From positions 930,001 through 994,000 of the forward strand of contig JACKQL020000016.1 in the NCBI GenBank assembly GCA_018296165.2: a DNA stretch of 64,000 bases, read 5' to 3'. Source of the stretch: Termitomyces sp. T153. Taxonomy: Eukaryota; Basidiomycota; Agaricomycetes; Agaricales; Lyophyllaceae. The translations under genes and the position numbers were made by a program. The first letter of the stretch is position 1; the number at the start of each line of letters is the position of its first letter. The notes under the pieces were generated by a model, which saw only the letters and a program-made list of their open reading frames with translations, was not told the DNA's origin and did no database searches. This document shows positions 46,895-58,968 of the stretch, in pieces.

Positions 46895-46922
46895 CTTCAA
46901 TCAGCGCTTTGGGCAGTATGTA

Positions 46923-47219
46923 TTAGAAATCTAAACACGTAAGTTGGTCAGGGTTGACGCGCGAGTCCCCATCGCGGTCACGTGAATAAATTTCCACGCC
47001 ACGAATGACGCCCTTCAGAAGGGCACGGGTGAAATCGAGGCATTTTGACGCGTGACGCTGCGTGACCTTGACACGGTTGACCAGGACCGTCGACCACGCG
47101 TCCTTCTCGCGTTGATCCCAGGCCTCGTCTTCACAAGATCCGTACGACTTGCACCCAGCAGCAGACATCGTGTATAGACAGTTGCCAGAATGATGTATGC
47201 CTTTGGATGAATCGGCCAT
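46923..47219 (-). CDS. Hypothetical protein, about 98 residues
   Basis: Frame from MADSSKGIHHSGNC to a stop at 46923. It is CpG-rich like nearby host genes and contains five Cys in the N-terminal half. It lies between the MYND gene and the gene at 48002, a stretch that is absent from the duplicated pair at 57.3 kb. No motif recognised; the exon structure is unverified. Confidence 0.35.
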   Translation of the reverse strand: MADSSKGIHHSGNCLYTMSAAGCKSYGSCEDEAWDQREKDAWSTVLVNRVKVTQRHASKCLDFTRALLKGVIRGVEIYSRDRDGDSRVNPDQLTCLDF

Positions 47220-48001
47220 GCCTGGAACAAGCACGAAAGATACTATTACTCCTCTACAGGTCGGAGTCTAGGGTCAGCTATGATGGTGACGCATTTTCGG
47301 ATCTCCATCTCGCCATGCTTAGTAGTAAATATGGGAGAAGTCATGCATCATCATACTCGTAGTTAATGCGCGGGTGCTATAGTCTAATTTGGACATGCGT
47401 ATTAGTGTTGGCAGTCCTCCATCGCCGCGGCCTCACACTCAAATAAGTCGGTGCTCAACGTAAATGCGTATTGCTCGCGATACTCCCTGTAACTGTACGC
47501 CAAGATCTTATTGTACACCTTCGTAATCTGATAGATCATCTTCCTCTGAAAGAATTCCTTTCCCCTTTGCGTCTAATGCTATAGTTTTTTAGTGCGGTCA
47601 TCCGTAGCGAGTTATTTGGATATGTTCTTTTCTGGTGACGCTACTTTCCCGAATTGGACGGGTCTGGAGTACAACACCGCATTTCTAGTGACTTTCCTGC
47701 TTGATTGTTTAATGGTCTATTGACATATCTGAGAGCAAATCATTGACAATAATCTCGATATATTCTAACAAGGTTTGTGGACCCACAAACCATCGATCGG
47801 TCAGACTCAAAGAAAACCATTCAATCTTTATTGTTTTCAATACCATAAGGGCGGCCTTATACTTGGTTTTACTGTGGGCCCATCCAGGCGTGAGTGATTC
47901 CGAACAATCACCCTTAGAATAACAATTGTCGTTACTCATGTCCGCAGATAAAAGGCGGAATTCCTGGGTTTCCACAATTCCCATCACTTTTTCTCACCAC
48001 C

Positions 48002-48702
48002 ATGGACCGAAGACGTGTCACCCTCGAGATGCCAATACCAATCGTACCTCGCACGCAGCACGAAAGAACGGTACTGAATGCTTTGTATGCATGCCAATTG
48101 ATATACAAATTTCTAAGCGATAAATTCTACAACATTCGTAATCACAATATCGAATCAAGAATCACGTTGTAAGCACATCCTTTGATCGCTTCAAATCCTT
48201 CCCTCAACTGACCTTTAGGCCAGAGCCAGACAACAGATATATGAAGTTCAACAGCGAGCGGAAAAAACATACGGCCGTCCGTTTGTTCCCCTCAAAGCAC
48301 CCGTTGACCCCAAGCTCGAAATGAGGGTATTATGCGATGCATATCGTCTGCAAATCACATTGAGTAGTCTCCTCGAAGCGGCAGATGTAAGTTGATACCA
48401 CCTGCATGTCAATGACGATGTTGCTCATGCAATGGAACAAGCGTGACAGGCCTGATATAATCGAGAATTTTATCAGAAATAGATTGATCAGATCAGAAGA
48501 GATGAGGCTCATGGAGGCTCAAGGAGAAAATCGTGCTCGACCAGCCGATCTCGCAGGCGAGTATTCATATGTTTTCGATAGCCTCCGACGAAACTTGACA
48601 TGGACACCCTGGGCAGGTTGGTTATTGAAGCTCGTTGAAAGAGGTATTTATCTGGGTCCCGTTCCCCAAAGAGCAGCGAATGGAGATTTATTTTGGAGAT
48701 AA
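48002..48702 (+). CDS. Hypothetical protein, duplicated locus partner of MYND gene
   Basis: Likely three exons: 48002-48168, about 48219-48386 and 48442-48702. Donors are GTAAGC and GTAAGT, acceptors TTTAG and AACAAG. Exon 2 encodes ARARQQIYEVQQRAEKTYG and a Pro/Leu-rich segment; exon 3 ends QRAANGDLFWR before TAA. The phase between exons 1 and 2 does not close perfectly in my reading, so exon 1 may be misjudged or carry an indel. A diverged copy at 57362-58010 keeps the same intron position. Function unknown. It is arranged head to head with the MYND gene in both loci. Confidence 0.5.
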
Positions 48703-50487
48703 TGTACAGCAGAAGCCAGAGAAGAAAGCAAAGACAGCACAGAGGATGTCATGAGTCCCCGAAGTATTAAGTACAACTTTGTCCTTCCGTGTATGTACTT
48801 GGACAGTCTATACTATATCAATTACCATTAGAGCAATTGATGAAAAGATCAGGTCGGCAGAAGACGTTGTGAACCCTTGCTTTTCTGAGATGCTGAGATG
48901 GTTGAACACTATTATCAAATCACAAGAAGGTAGCGCTCAGACTTGATTATTCCGATCATTACTTGTCGCCGGCTTGAATGACGCTGTAGAACAAGAGACC
49001 TGATCATTGTATCTGAGATCAACAATATTCAAATGACCTTTCAACGACTTCAACGGCTTTTCAGACTGTTTCACTTGAGGATATATGCGTCCATCTATTG
49101 TTGTTAGAAGAGGTTCCATCTATTGTTGTTACAAGAGGTTGTAGTGTTTTTACCGAATGGGAACAATTACAAAGAGTGCCAGATAAGAGGAAGTCCAGAC
49201 ATGTTAACAAGCGACGGAATGCGTTGTACGGGGAAATGGGTGAGGCGCTCGAATGTTTTATGTATGTGCAAGCGGCTGGTTCTGGATCCAGAGAACTGAA
49301 GGTTGGATTGCACAGGATATAAGTAGTGCATGTCGCACCGTTGTGTTGTATGGCTTCGATCTCGAAGGAATGCCCACAAACATGTGACGAGTTACTTGAT
49401 AATCAGTTTCTGCCCCTCTATTCACTGCAGAACCTCCTCAACCCTCTGCACCTCCATCCCCGCCTTGATGAAACTCCTATCTCATCTCCATGACTCACTA
49501 CACTCGGGCCTAGTGCTCGCGACGCGAAGGTAGAAAAATCCGGATGAGGGAGATCGTCGACGTGGAATGAAAAGAGGCTTAGTTGGAGCGAATTACGGTG
49601 TGAAGATTTGGCGTTTTTATGCAATGTCGACGCTTGACAGGACGTGTTACTGTAATTGACGATGAGCATTACTAGAGACAAAGTCAGACAAAATACACGG
49701 GATTACAGACAACGACGCCCAAATCCTCCTCAAGCTCCTCGATCCTCTTCAGCTGTTCGCAATCCCCTCACCCCATCGGTGCACCATGCTAAGGCCTCGT
49801 CTGCTTCTCCAAGCGCGGTGGAGACCAGGAAAATTGCATTTGAGAGGCAATGTGTACGGAGAAGGTGTGGGGAGGGAGATAGCAGAGAGTTGGGATAATC
49901 TTTCTCGTGAGTGAGAACGTGAGGAGTCGACCCGAGTCGGCGGGGGAGTGAGCCGAAATTTTTGTGACTTGTGTGGATGTCATTTCCGACTTGTCATTTT
50001 CATTCCAAGTTGTATGCACCTTCATCGAAAGAAGTATTTGTTGAGTTGGGTGGAGAGGATGTCATAGAGAATCAGTGTATATCAGGGGACTACTTGTACA
50101 CGACAAGAACAATACAAGTTGGTGCGGAAGGATAAACAGCAGATGGCTTATAAGTACAATGAGTTTCGTAGTTCAATACACGGAATTTCCATGCAGAGTC
50201 CTATCATGGATGAAACAACTACGCGTTAAGATCTACATCGTGGTCAGCCCATGTCCAAGTCGCATGACAATTTTCAGAGCGTACCGTTGACATGGTCTTG
50301 GCCGGAGCCAGGGTTGACAGGGCCAGGGTCGGATTTCACTGGCACATGCTCTTTTTGTTGTGGCGGGAGTTTGACGGGACCGTGGCCGAATTTCCAACGG
50401 TCTTCTTTCGCCGGGGATCCCGTACTAGAATGAGATAATAATGTACACGTCAACGCTCGGGTTCAACCGCCAACCAAATATGTGTCC
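48703..50487. other. Intergenic with decayed coding fragments
   Basis: On the minus strand near 49735-49850 is a fragment similar to 51410-51500 (an LGxxDEAL..RIEELE-like segment). Other frames are short. I see no complete gene. Confidence 0.35.
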
Positions 50488-50810
50488 TCACGAGTCAGTT
50501 GTGTTCTCAGATTTTTGATCTGCGAAAGATTCTCAATCGTTAGTTGAGAACTATGTTGACGCGCCGGGAAGCACTCACGAGTGTCCTTCCCATGGCCATT
50601 GTGTGCGTCACGGCCACTGTATGCGTCACGGGCATTGTGTGCATCATGGCCAAGTTGTGCGTCATGGACGTTGGATGCGACGCCAGGAACATGATTGGGT
50701 GCGACACCAGTTACATTATTGGGTGCGACATCTGAAGCGGGAGATGGCATGGCCAAGGCAAGAGTTGCAGCGGAAGCAGCAAGTGCTAGGAGAGTGCGGA
50801 CGGAAGGCAT
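50488..50810 (-). CDS. Small secreted protein
   Basis: ATG at 50808-50810. A classic signal peptide (RTLLALAASAATLALA, then PSPAS) is followed by two VAPNxVxGV repeats and about four imperfect DAHNxRDA-like units rich in Asp, His, Asn and Gly. One intron (about 50565-50507) has donor GTGAGT, branch CTAAC and acceptor TTCGCAG. The last exon ends in a TGA at 50488-50490. The product is about 90 residues with no Cys. Upstream on the sense strand there is a TATA-like TATAAAAGCC near 50890. Its role is unknown; small secreted repeat proteins are common in fungi and some act in interactions with hosts or the cell wall. Confidence 0.7.
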
Positions 50811-52087
50811 TGTGGTAATAACTAGAGTGCGGTCTCTGAGGCTGAGCAACGCTGATGAGGGAAAAAGAGAGCTTACCAGGTTTGGCTTTTATACCCATAT
50901 AATCGTGTCTAGTAACATTCAAACAAAGTCATGGAACTTGGTAACAATCAACGGTATGAGCCAAATTTGAATTGCGCTTGATCGCTGGAATGAACGGATG
51001 AGTTTGTGGTGCCGCCCGCAGGCGCGGCTGCCGGGAGGAGTCAAGTGCCCGCACCGACTCAGTAGTCTTCTTCCCTAATTTTGGCATAAAACAAATGATC
51101 GATGCGACGCCGCAAGCATACGAGACATGGGTGTATTCCTGGTTGCGCCGGAAGACATATGTACACCCAAGTGAATTTGTGGCGCCGTTGTACCGGAAGA
51201 GATAGTATGTACATACCCGCATCATTTCTAATGCGTCTTGAACATCAATTACGATATTACGTAGACCGGGACAGGCGGTCAATAAAGCAACATGTAAAAT
51301 AATCGTTTGAAAAATTGTCAAAGCAACGAAGCTCAGTGAGCAGTACAAAACAATTTATCAAGTCAGGATGTCTAAGAATACAAGAGACAGGCATACATTT
51401 CGAGCTCCTCGATCTTCTTGAGCTGTCCTCTACATTCCCTCACCCTATCGGCGTACCGGGTCAGTGCTTCGTCTGGTCCTCCAAGCACAGTACAGACCTG
51501 TAACAAGGAATTTAAGAGGTGGAGTAGGCGGAGAGGGGAAAGCAGAGAATTGAAGGATGTAATTGTGGAAGACGTGAGTCTGTGGGATGGTAAGACATCG
51601 ACGCGCGCAAGATGGCAATTGATGTTCAAGTTTTTAGGACCCGTTTCACCGGCCCTCTGTGGAACAACCCCCTAAAAAAGACACTGCATGTCTCATATTA
51701 GATAGGACACGTTGTCAGCTTAGAGGCGTAGAGGCGTCCTTTGCCTCGTATGATCTAGTATGTGACACTTGTTGAAATGAGAATGTTGAGATAACATAAT
51801 GCAGTTCCGTGTCTTTACTGAGCTGGTGGCATGCATCTGCGCTTGTTCAAGTTGAAGATGTTTGTTTGAACAAAAAAAAAAGTATATTCTTCGACAAAGG
51901 ACTCACTTTTGTACTGGCCTTTCCCCCTCTACACATTCTTGTTGCGGTCTGGTACGTCACAATGATCAAGTCCAGTGACGCATTGTCCAGGGACCGTGAC
52001 CGGGCACCACAAGACATAGGGCGGATTGGTCGACGGCGGTTGATCAGAGGTGGGGCGGACAACTGTCATGGAAATCAGCTAGGAATA
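50811..52087. other. Intergenic region
   Basis: Contains the promoter of the small secreted gene and, on the minus strand at 51400-51500, a fragment with acceptor-like AG followed by VCTVLGGPDEALTRYADRV and KKIEELE, possibly an exon of a lost gene. No complete gene seen. Confidence 0.35.
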
Positions 52088-53842
52088 CAGTCAAATCTCT
52101 CTTAATCTATAGCAGTTGGTGGAAGCCAGAATCTATGGCTTATTAGAGATTATGGGTTTTCAGAAAGTGTGTTATAGGGTCATTTATTAGGCTTGTTATA
52201 GGCTAGAATCGTGTTATTCTACTTGTAACTATCCTAACTGTACAGCTACAAGCTCTTGCAACTGAAACAATCAGTGCTAGCACTTGGTTGAAGGACACGG
52301 AACTCATCAAGGCATGTCTGATGGCCAAATTTATTGAGCATGGCCTCAAACTCACGCGCAAATGGTTCATCCATCTCCGCAACATAGTCCCGAAGGGTCG
52401 AGACAGCTTGAAGTGCATCACGGCGAGCAGGCTTCTCTCTGATGATCATTGTTGGATCATCATCACTGCCAATGTCACCATCATTCTTCTCTCTGTTCTC
52501 TTCTGCTTCCCGTCGTTCCAAAACTGCTTGAAAGATTTCCTTCTCATCTCCACCATCATACATGACATTCTCGTCCACCGGAACAAGCAACTCGCTCAAG
52601 GACATTTGGTTCTGTGGCTGAAGAACACCAATTTTCTTGAGATGGGTCAATGACTCTGTAACTTTTTGTTCTGCCCTAGCAAGAGCCATGTGAATGGGAT
52701 CCTCATTCAGAAGCAATGAAATTGGGACAGTGGGAGTAGCATCTAAGCCCAATGTGGGATTAAGAAGTGAATCCTGAAGATGCTTGTAACACTGTAAACC
52801 ACATTGCTTCTTGAGTTTTTCCAACCATCCATCCCTGAGATTAGTCCTATCTTCCTTTGGTATCTTCTTCAGGTCTGCAAACCAATTTCATTCTACCTGG
52901 ACTGTTTCTCCATCTAGACCCGGAGTGTTTCTCCATCTAGTTGGATCCCATCCAACATTGCCTTTGAAATCCAAAGCTCCAGCATCTCATTGATCTCCAG
53001 ATGCTCAAACTGCCTTTGCCATTTGATGTTCCCTGCCCACCCCAATCCTTGCTACTTCAACCTTTTGCTTCAATGTTGCATTTTCTTTCTTGGTTAATAC
53101 AGGCACTGGCTTTTTCTCCTCTGATGGTAGAATAATCTTGCAATCTTTGGGTCCTAAGAATGTCCTATGTCAATTTACTTTCTGTAGCCAAAATTAATGT
53201 GTGATGCATGTTTTTTTGTTCCCTGGTACAACATCCTTTTTGGCCTCCTCTCCTCATTATTTGAGCTTACTCACAAGGGCCTTCTGATGTGAATCTAACT
53301 GTTCAAGCCCTCTTTCATAGTCTGGGGCATTGTCAAAAACCTCAATCACCCTTTCTTCATTAATCAAGTTCCCTTCCTTGTCCAACCAATCTTCATCTGC
53401 AGTGGATATACTCATTCTGTGATATGCAGTGCTGAATATTATCTTGGCATGTTTTTGTTTGATCCTTAAGGTGATTAAGGCATGCTTTGAGTGTTTTGAG
53501 AGCTTTTATAGACATAAGAATTCATGACATCAAAAATTCATGTTCAATATGGAAATCCACCAGATTATCTGAAGATTCTCCTCCTGCTTCTTGAAGCAGA
53601 AATCTTCCTCAGAATGAACTCTTCATTGTATAATTTAATACTACAGTTAATTGTCCACAAAATGGCACTATCTCCCCTCAATTTTTGGTAAATTATGGGT
53701 TATGAACCTCTAAAAATGTATGGGTTATGGGTTATTGGAGGTTACCCATAATTTCCTGCACATGTACTTGGTGGATCCAAAAAACTATGGGTTAGTGGAG
53801 ATTATGGGTTATGCGAGCTATGGCTTAAGAGAGATTTGACTG
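52088..53842 (-). mobile_element. Pogo-type DNA transposon, deletion derivative
   Basis: The ends are CAGTCAAATCTCTCTTAA and its exact inverse (18 bp perfect, about 26 bp with mismatches), flanked on both sides by TA (52086-52087 and 53843-53844). CAGT ends and TA target are the Tc1/mariner-pogo signature. Subterminal TATGGGTTAT repeats occur, mostly near the right end. Length is 1755 bp. The internal ORF lacks an identifiable DDE catalytic domain. Confidence 0.85.
52246..53415 (-). pseudogene. ORF of the pogo-type element
   Basis: The start MSISTADEDWLDKEG is at 53413-53415. Coding is broken by stops around 53265 and 53170 and resumes to the 192-residue open frame 52246-52824. That frame ends with a segment EMDEPFAREFEAMLNKFG, then DCFSCKSL. 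As far as I recall, this C-terminal segment resembles the tail of basidiomycete CENP-B/Tigger-like transposases. A Glu/Asp-rich stretch precedes it. No D-D-D/E triad is visible, so the protein could not catalyse transposition. Confidence 0.55.
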
Positions 53843-55481
53843 TACATGGTTTTAGGAGAGCAGTTCCTGTGGGAGCCCATCACGATAGTACATGCACTCA
53901 TCACTGAGGTATGATTCAATACACTCAGGTAAATGTGGATGTGTCTAAGCTATTGTGACTTGAAATCATTTGATCCTGGAGGCAGGAAGTCAATTGATAG
54001 ATTGTAAACAGAGATGCACATAATCTATTTGCTATGAAGTGAGAAGTTGAATGTGTTTGATGGTGCAAACATTTCATAGACCTTTGTTCAAGTGATGAGA
54101 AAGGGGAGGGGGTGGACCTCTAGTATGCGACAATTAGAGATTGAATGAATATTTTAGGCAATGAAGTGCAACATGCTAACAGAGCCACAACATACTCAAA
54201 GTAATTAAATTATATTGAGAATTCTCTCTGAATGCATCTGATGAAGATATCAGAAGAGTAACATAAATTTTATTTTTTCATGAGGCCACAAGTCAACAAT
54301 TATATCAAATAACATCTTAAAACAGAACAAAAAAATAAAAATATGTTTAGTACCACATGAGGAATGTAGATTTTCTCACTGAATCCAATTGTCAAATATG
54401 GAGATCTGCTTTGTATAGGCAACTGCTATTTGAATACATATGAGAGGTGAGGCTGGTCAGACTTTCTATCACCCAATATCAACATTGAACAATATTTGGA
54501 TGGGACAAAATATGAATCAGGAGACAGATGGAAGGTCTCAAAGGCACCATGTATTTTGCACACTTAAATTGAATGTTTCAATACATAGATCATTTGCTAA
54601 TGGTTTTGTTTTCTGGATGGGTTAGCCATTCACTATAAGATCTGATACAAGATTGAGTAGATGTCAAAGAAAAGAAGCATGCATAGCTCTCTATGTCAAA
54701 ATTTTGAAAAATTTATTATGCAAGTTGTCCAACTATACAACCAATTGCTTATTGCTACATAGATCTCAGATATGTCTGCTTGTGTCAACCCATACATGTA
54801 ATAATAGGACATACATACTCTTTCTGGATGCTTTGTCATCTGTTCTGCATCTTCCTTTTACATGTGTGTTTTCAGCATGGCCTCTGCATCCTGGAGACTG
54901 TGTCTTTCAAGGAATGACATAACATGTTTCTTTTACACTTTTTCCAATGGGAACATTTCCCAGCATCAGCAATAAATGAACCCAAATACAGGTATGGATA
55001 TGTGAGCTAAAACAGATGCATGAAGAACAAGCCAAAAATGTATTGAATGGATCAAAAAGACAAACAACCACAGGTAAATATGAGTTAGTGTAAGTATATA
55101 TAAACCAGGTAGACATTATCTCATTTATCAATGAGCACTATTAAGAAAAATAAGATTGGACAACTCCATGCTGCATCAAACAGGTGACAACAGTTGCCCC
55201 AAAAGGCCAGTATGCATGTCCTGTCCTTCTCTCCTTCTCTCAGGCAGTGCCCTATCCTCCCTAGCACCCACTTTCCATACCCTCAATCTCTGTGGCATTG
55301 CCCATCCTACATGCACGCATGACTGCTCCAGCATGGGCTATGAGACCGGTGCACATTCTAGAATGTTTCAGTGGCCAAGAGCATGATTTTAATCTGAGAT
55401 CTGGAATCCCATCATAGATTAGAATAGACTTTGCCTGTGCTGAGCGTGAATTCTATCCAGCCCAACCACTGCAGGCACCCA
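53843..55481. other. AT-rich region with decayed repeats
   Basis: CpG-poor, with no reliable ORF. At about 54910-54955 there is a sequence (ATAACATGTTTCTTTT, then CCAATGGGAAC) related to the right end of the MITE at 55482-55653, so a larger or older relative once ended here. Confidence 0.4.
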
Positions 55482-55653
55482 AAGTTGTTTCCCTTGGAAC
55501 AAGTGAAAAAGAAACATGTTATGCCATTCCTAATGCACATATTTCAAGGGGGCAAAGGCATTAGACAATGGAAAATGACTTTTTCCAATACCAAAAGCTG
55601 ACAAAGAAATGGCATAACATGTTTCTTTATCCCTTTACCAAGGGAACCAACTT
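55482..55653. mobile_element. Short foldback MITE
   Basis: Imperfect terminal inverted repeats of about 45 bp begin AAGTTGTTTCCCTTGG / AAGTTGGTTCCCTTGG and include AAGAAACATGTTATGCCATT on both arms. Total 172 bp, no ORF. Confidence 0.7.
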
Positions 55654-55886
55654 CCGGCGCCCGCAGTGAACGTTACACACGAGACCAATCAATACTGTGT
55701 CTTGCTCGGTGCTATGGCAATGGCAGCACTGGTCGGTGCACTGCATATCATCGTTGCTCCGAACCTAAAAGCGGCTCACTCTCACAGGCCTTTTTCATCT
55801 TCAAAGTGACAGCCCAGATCCTACCTTTCCTATTCGGCCTTTTCGTAGAATCATTTTGCAAGCCATTTGTCCTAATCTGATTCGTT

Positions 55887-57246
55887 ATGGATGCCGACCG
55901 CTACATCCTACAGCAGGTCACCAAGGATACAATAATGCCCACCATTTTACCATTACCAATTGCTCTCCTATGTATAGGTTCGTGTGTTACATCATCATCG
56001 AAAATACTGTATTTTTCTCACTCCTGAGCATTGGCTATCTTCCACCATTGACAACTTCTATGCATACCCACAATATAACAGGAATATTTACTCCATTGTG
56101 TATCATGGTGATCTGTGGTGTCATACAGTATGTATGCAACAATTAACTATGATAAACTCCATCAACGAGCCGTTCTTCAGGCGTAGAGGACAAACTTTGC
56201 ATTCCCACGCAACATTGGTCATAATATCATTCAGTCTAGTCACAAGTCTCGGTAATGCTGGTGTGCAATGGATGGCTGCATTCAAGATATTCAGTTGTTT
56301 CTTCCATCATGGAAAAGAATCGTGTAGTCAATACTGGTTTGGCAGTCCTCCCAATGCATTCTCTACCGCAGTCTTGTGGCTTTCTAATTTTCCGGTGAGT
56401 CTCAAAACTGTTTGATACATCTTCTGACCAACACCTGTGTTGCTGATCAGCTGGTTTTTAATGATGCCATCATCATATGGCGCGCGTGGGCTATCTTTAA
56501 CAGGAGACGATGGGTGCTGGTGCTTTCAGTCGTCTTGTGTATATGTTCATTCGGTATGTCATATGTCTATTGAGAACTCAATGTAGCATGTATTCAATTG
56601 TTGCATTGTGAAGCAGTCATGCTTGTATACCTAATTACCATCACGGGAACAGAAATCAGTTGGTATATGGTTGCTGGCTTTAGCAACGGAGTGACTGGAA
56701 CATGGTATTTTGGGTTGTCCATTTTTACCAATACAGTGGCTACACTGTTTATCGGAATGACTTTGTGGTGCCACAGTGCTTGTTCATTATATCAATTCAA
56801 GCTAATGCCAAATAAAGGGGTCATCTCCGATTTCTACGAAAAATTGGAATCTCGCACCGAACATTCATTGGATCATGGCGTATCTTAGCTCTTCTTCTGG
56901 ATTCTGGAGTGATCTACTGTTTTCTTCAGGTATGGTGTCCATTTTCCTTCATTTTGTACAGACACACACCCTTGACAGGTCATGATGTTTGCACTTCAAT
57001 TTCATCGTGTGACTCAATACACATATGCCTTTGAGGTCTTTTCATCCCTGTATAGGAGCATCTCTGTAAGCCAATGATCATAATCAGACAAGTGTTATCT
57101 GTGCTGAATATATATGACCATATTCACAGTGTGTTTACCCATCCTTGACGATCTTTCTTATCAGGGAAGTTTCTTCTGTCGAGGCTGTTCACAATTCAGT
57201 AGTAGCCTTACAAATGTCAGAAGAGCCTCCCGCTCAGACTGCTTAG
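55887..57246 (+). CDS. Multi-pass membrane protein, 7-TM-like fungal family
   Basis: ATG at 55887 (MDADRYILQQVTKDTIMPTILPLPIALL). Several hydrophobic helices follow, around CYIIIENTVFF, LCIMVICGVIQY, ATLVIISFSLVT, WVLVLSVVLCICSFG, LVYLITITGTEISWYM and IFTNTVATLFIGM. The end has the segment SGVIYCFLQ and, after an intron at about 57067-57129, VYPSLTIFLIREV to TAG at 57244-57246. This layout is typical of Agaricomycete-expanded membrane proteins of unknown function. Between exon 1 and the first helix the frame moves by one base near 55970, and a frame change occurs again around 56120, so the copy is either mis-spliced in my reading or damaged. Confidence 0.55.
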
Positions 57247-57249
57247 TTA

Positions 57250-57316
57250 GTCAGTCACACTTCACCCGATCTGGTGGGAAATCTTTGTTGCAATAGTAGC
57301 AGGTTACTGTTGCCAT
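57250..57316 (-). pseudogene. MYND gene start fragment (copy)
   Basis: ATG at 57314-57316 encodes MATVTCYYCNKDFPPDRVKCD and then stops. It matches the first exon of the gene at 46894 but breaks off where the membrane protein gene ends. Confidence 0.65.
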
Positions 57317-57361
57317 TTTTCATCAGCAATCTAGGCAGTATGTTTCGTGATTTGTCATAAC

Positions 57362-58010
57362 CATGAATAAAACAGATGATTTCGTACTTTGCACGCAGCA
57401 CAAAGAAATCATACTGAATGCTTTAGGTGCATCCCAATGGGTATTCATCTATCTATGGATAAATTCTACCACAATGTCCGTAATGCCAGTATCAAATCAA
57501 GAATCAAGTTGTAAGCACTCTTTGATTGGCACAAATATCCTCACCGGAAATAACCCATGGGCCAGAGCCGTGCAAGAGATATAGGGCTTTCGAGATCAGG
57601 ACAAAAGGTATATCGCTCTCAGTTTGTCAACCACATGCTCTCTGTTGACTCCGAGCTCGAAACATCTCGTTTGCGAAATACACTGAATAGTCTCTGACAA
57701 GTGGCAGACATAAGTTCATACCGTTTATATATCACTGCTAATATGGATCATACAATGGATCAAGTGTGACATGCCAGATATTCTCTACGATTTTAAGAGG
57801 AAGGAATTTCGCAAATCAGCAAACATCAGGCACATGGAGGCTCACAAATGAACGATCACATCTTACCCACACTTTCTAATAAGACTTAACAGCCATCCAA
57901 TGTTGACAGGTTGCCTATGGAAGCTCATTATACAAGGAATCTGGGCAGGGCAGGGGATGAATATTTGAAGTCATGAAGTGCGATGGGGATTTTGTTGTCA
58001 AAGTACCCTA
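57362..58010 (+). pseudogene. Decayed copy of the hypothetical gene at 48002
   Basis: Matching stretches include GCACGCAGCACAAAGAAATC, ACTGAATGCTTT, ATCAAATCAAGAATCA followed by the same GTAAGCAC donor, GCCAGAGCC after the intron and AGTCTC with a second GTAAGT-like site. Stops (for example TAG near 57582) and small indels make it non-coding. Confidence 0.6.
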
Positions 58011-58968
58011 GATGTGTAGGACTAGTCTAGGTGTTAAATGATCGCGAGTTACAGTTCAGTGCATACTTGAAGCCTGAAGAATTGCTCACAAACTTAATGC
58101 ATTCAAGTCAGACTACAAGGGAATCTATGCAGGCATTCGTCAAGGCAGTCCAAAGAAGATGTGAAATCAATGAATCGCCGTTTACATATATCTTCGTCGT
58201 CGACACCGGAAATCCAGGAATTGCAGCCCAGAGAATTTTCAGGAATCCAGAATGGAACCGTAGGACGTTCTCTATACGTTCTCTATACACCTGGTGAGAA
58301 CTCGCTTATATGCCATGGTAAGATGGGAGTAATATCTAGAACGGGCTGGGATGTGCATGTACAGTGGTTTGAAATTCGATTGCATAGCTCAGTGCTAATC
58401 GGATGCAGGGGCTATTCTAGCGAGGCTTCTCAGTGGGCGAGCAAACCAAGTTTAGCCAACCAGAAGTCCTTTCCATTGTCATATCGTTCAGTAAACACAG
58501 TGACTCTAGCAGATAGAGGATAGCAAGCACGGTCTCAAATCCTTGAGGGACTGACTAGCGGTACCAGCCGTCATGTGTACCCAATCTAACAAGGTTGTGG
58601 CGGGAAAAAAGAAGCAAAAATATTACATAATCTTTGGAAGGGAAGGTCTAACTTTGGATTCTCCACCGCGTACTTGTCTCGCACAGAAGGATACAAGATG
58701 GATGTTCTCCCGGCAATTGTTTGGCTTTCGCTTTCTCTATCCAAACCCGTGCGTATGATCTCTCATGCAACATATCACCAATGATAGATAGGCTGTAGAT
58801 ATCCAAAGATAACATTAGGACACCTCGAGACCGCGCAATTCCAACGTCGGGACGCGTACGTGATGTCATATTATAAATATATTCTGAACCTTATCCTGGA
58901 TTGTTATATATACTCAACTACAGGACGCGCTGTTCTTCGCGTTTCTTTCCTCTCAATTCCTTGCTGCC
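58011..58968. other. Intergenic with one unassigned ORF
   Basis: The plus-strand frame 58031-58297 (88 residues, MLNDRELQFSAYLKPEELLT) could be an exon of an unrecognised gene. Downstream TATAAATATA near 58873 and TATATATAC near 58905 are upstream of the secreted-protein gene at 58969 and may be its promoter. Confidence 0.35.

Noticed and set aside
47709..47987. 92-residue minus-strand ORF
   Set aside because: It overlaps the probable promoter of the gene at 48002 and shows no motif or intron signals; likely chance.
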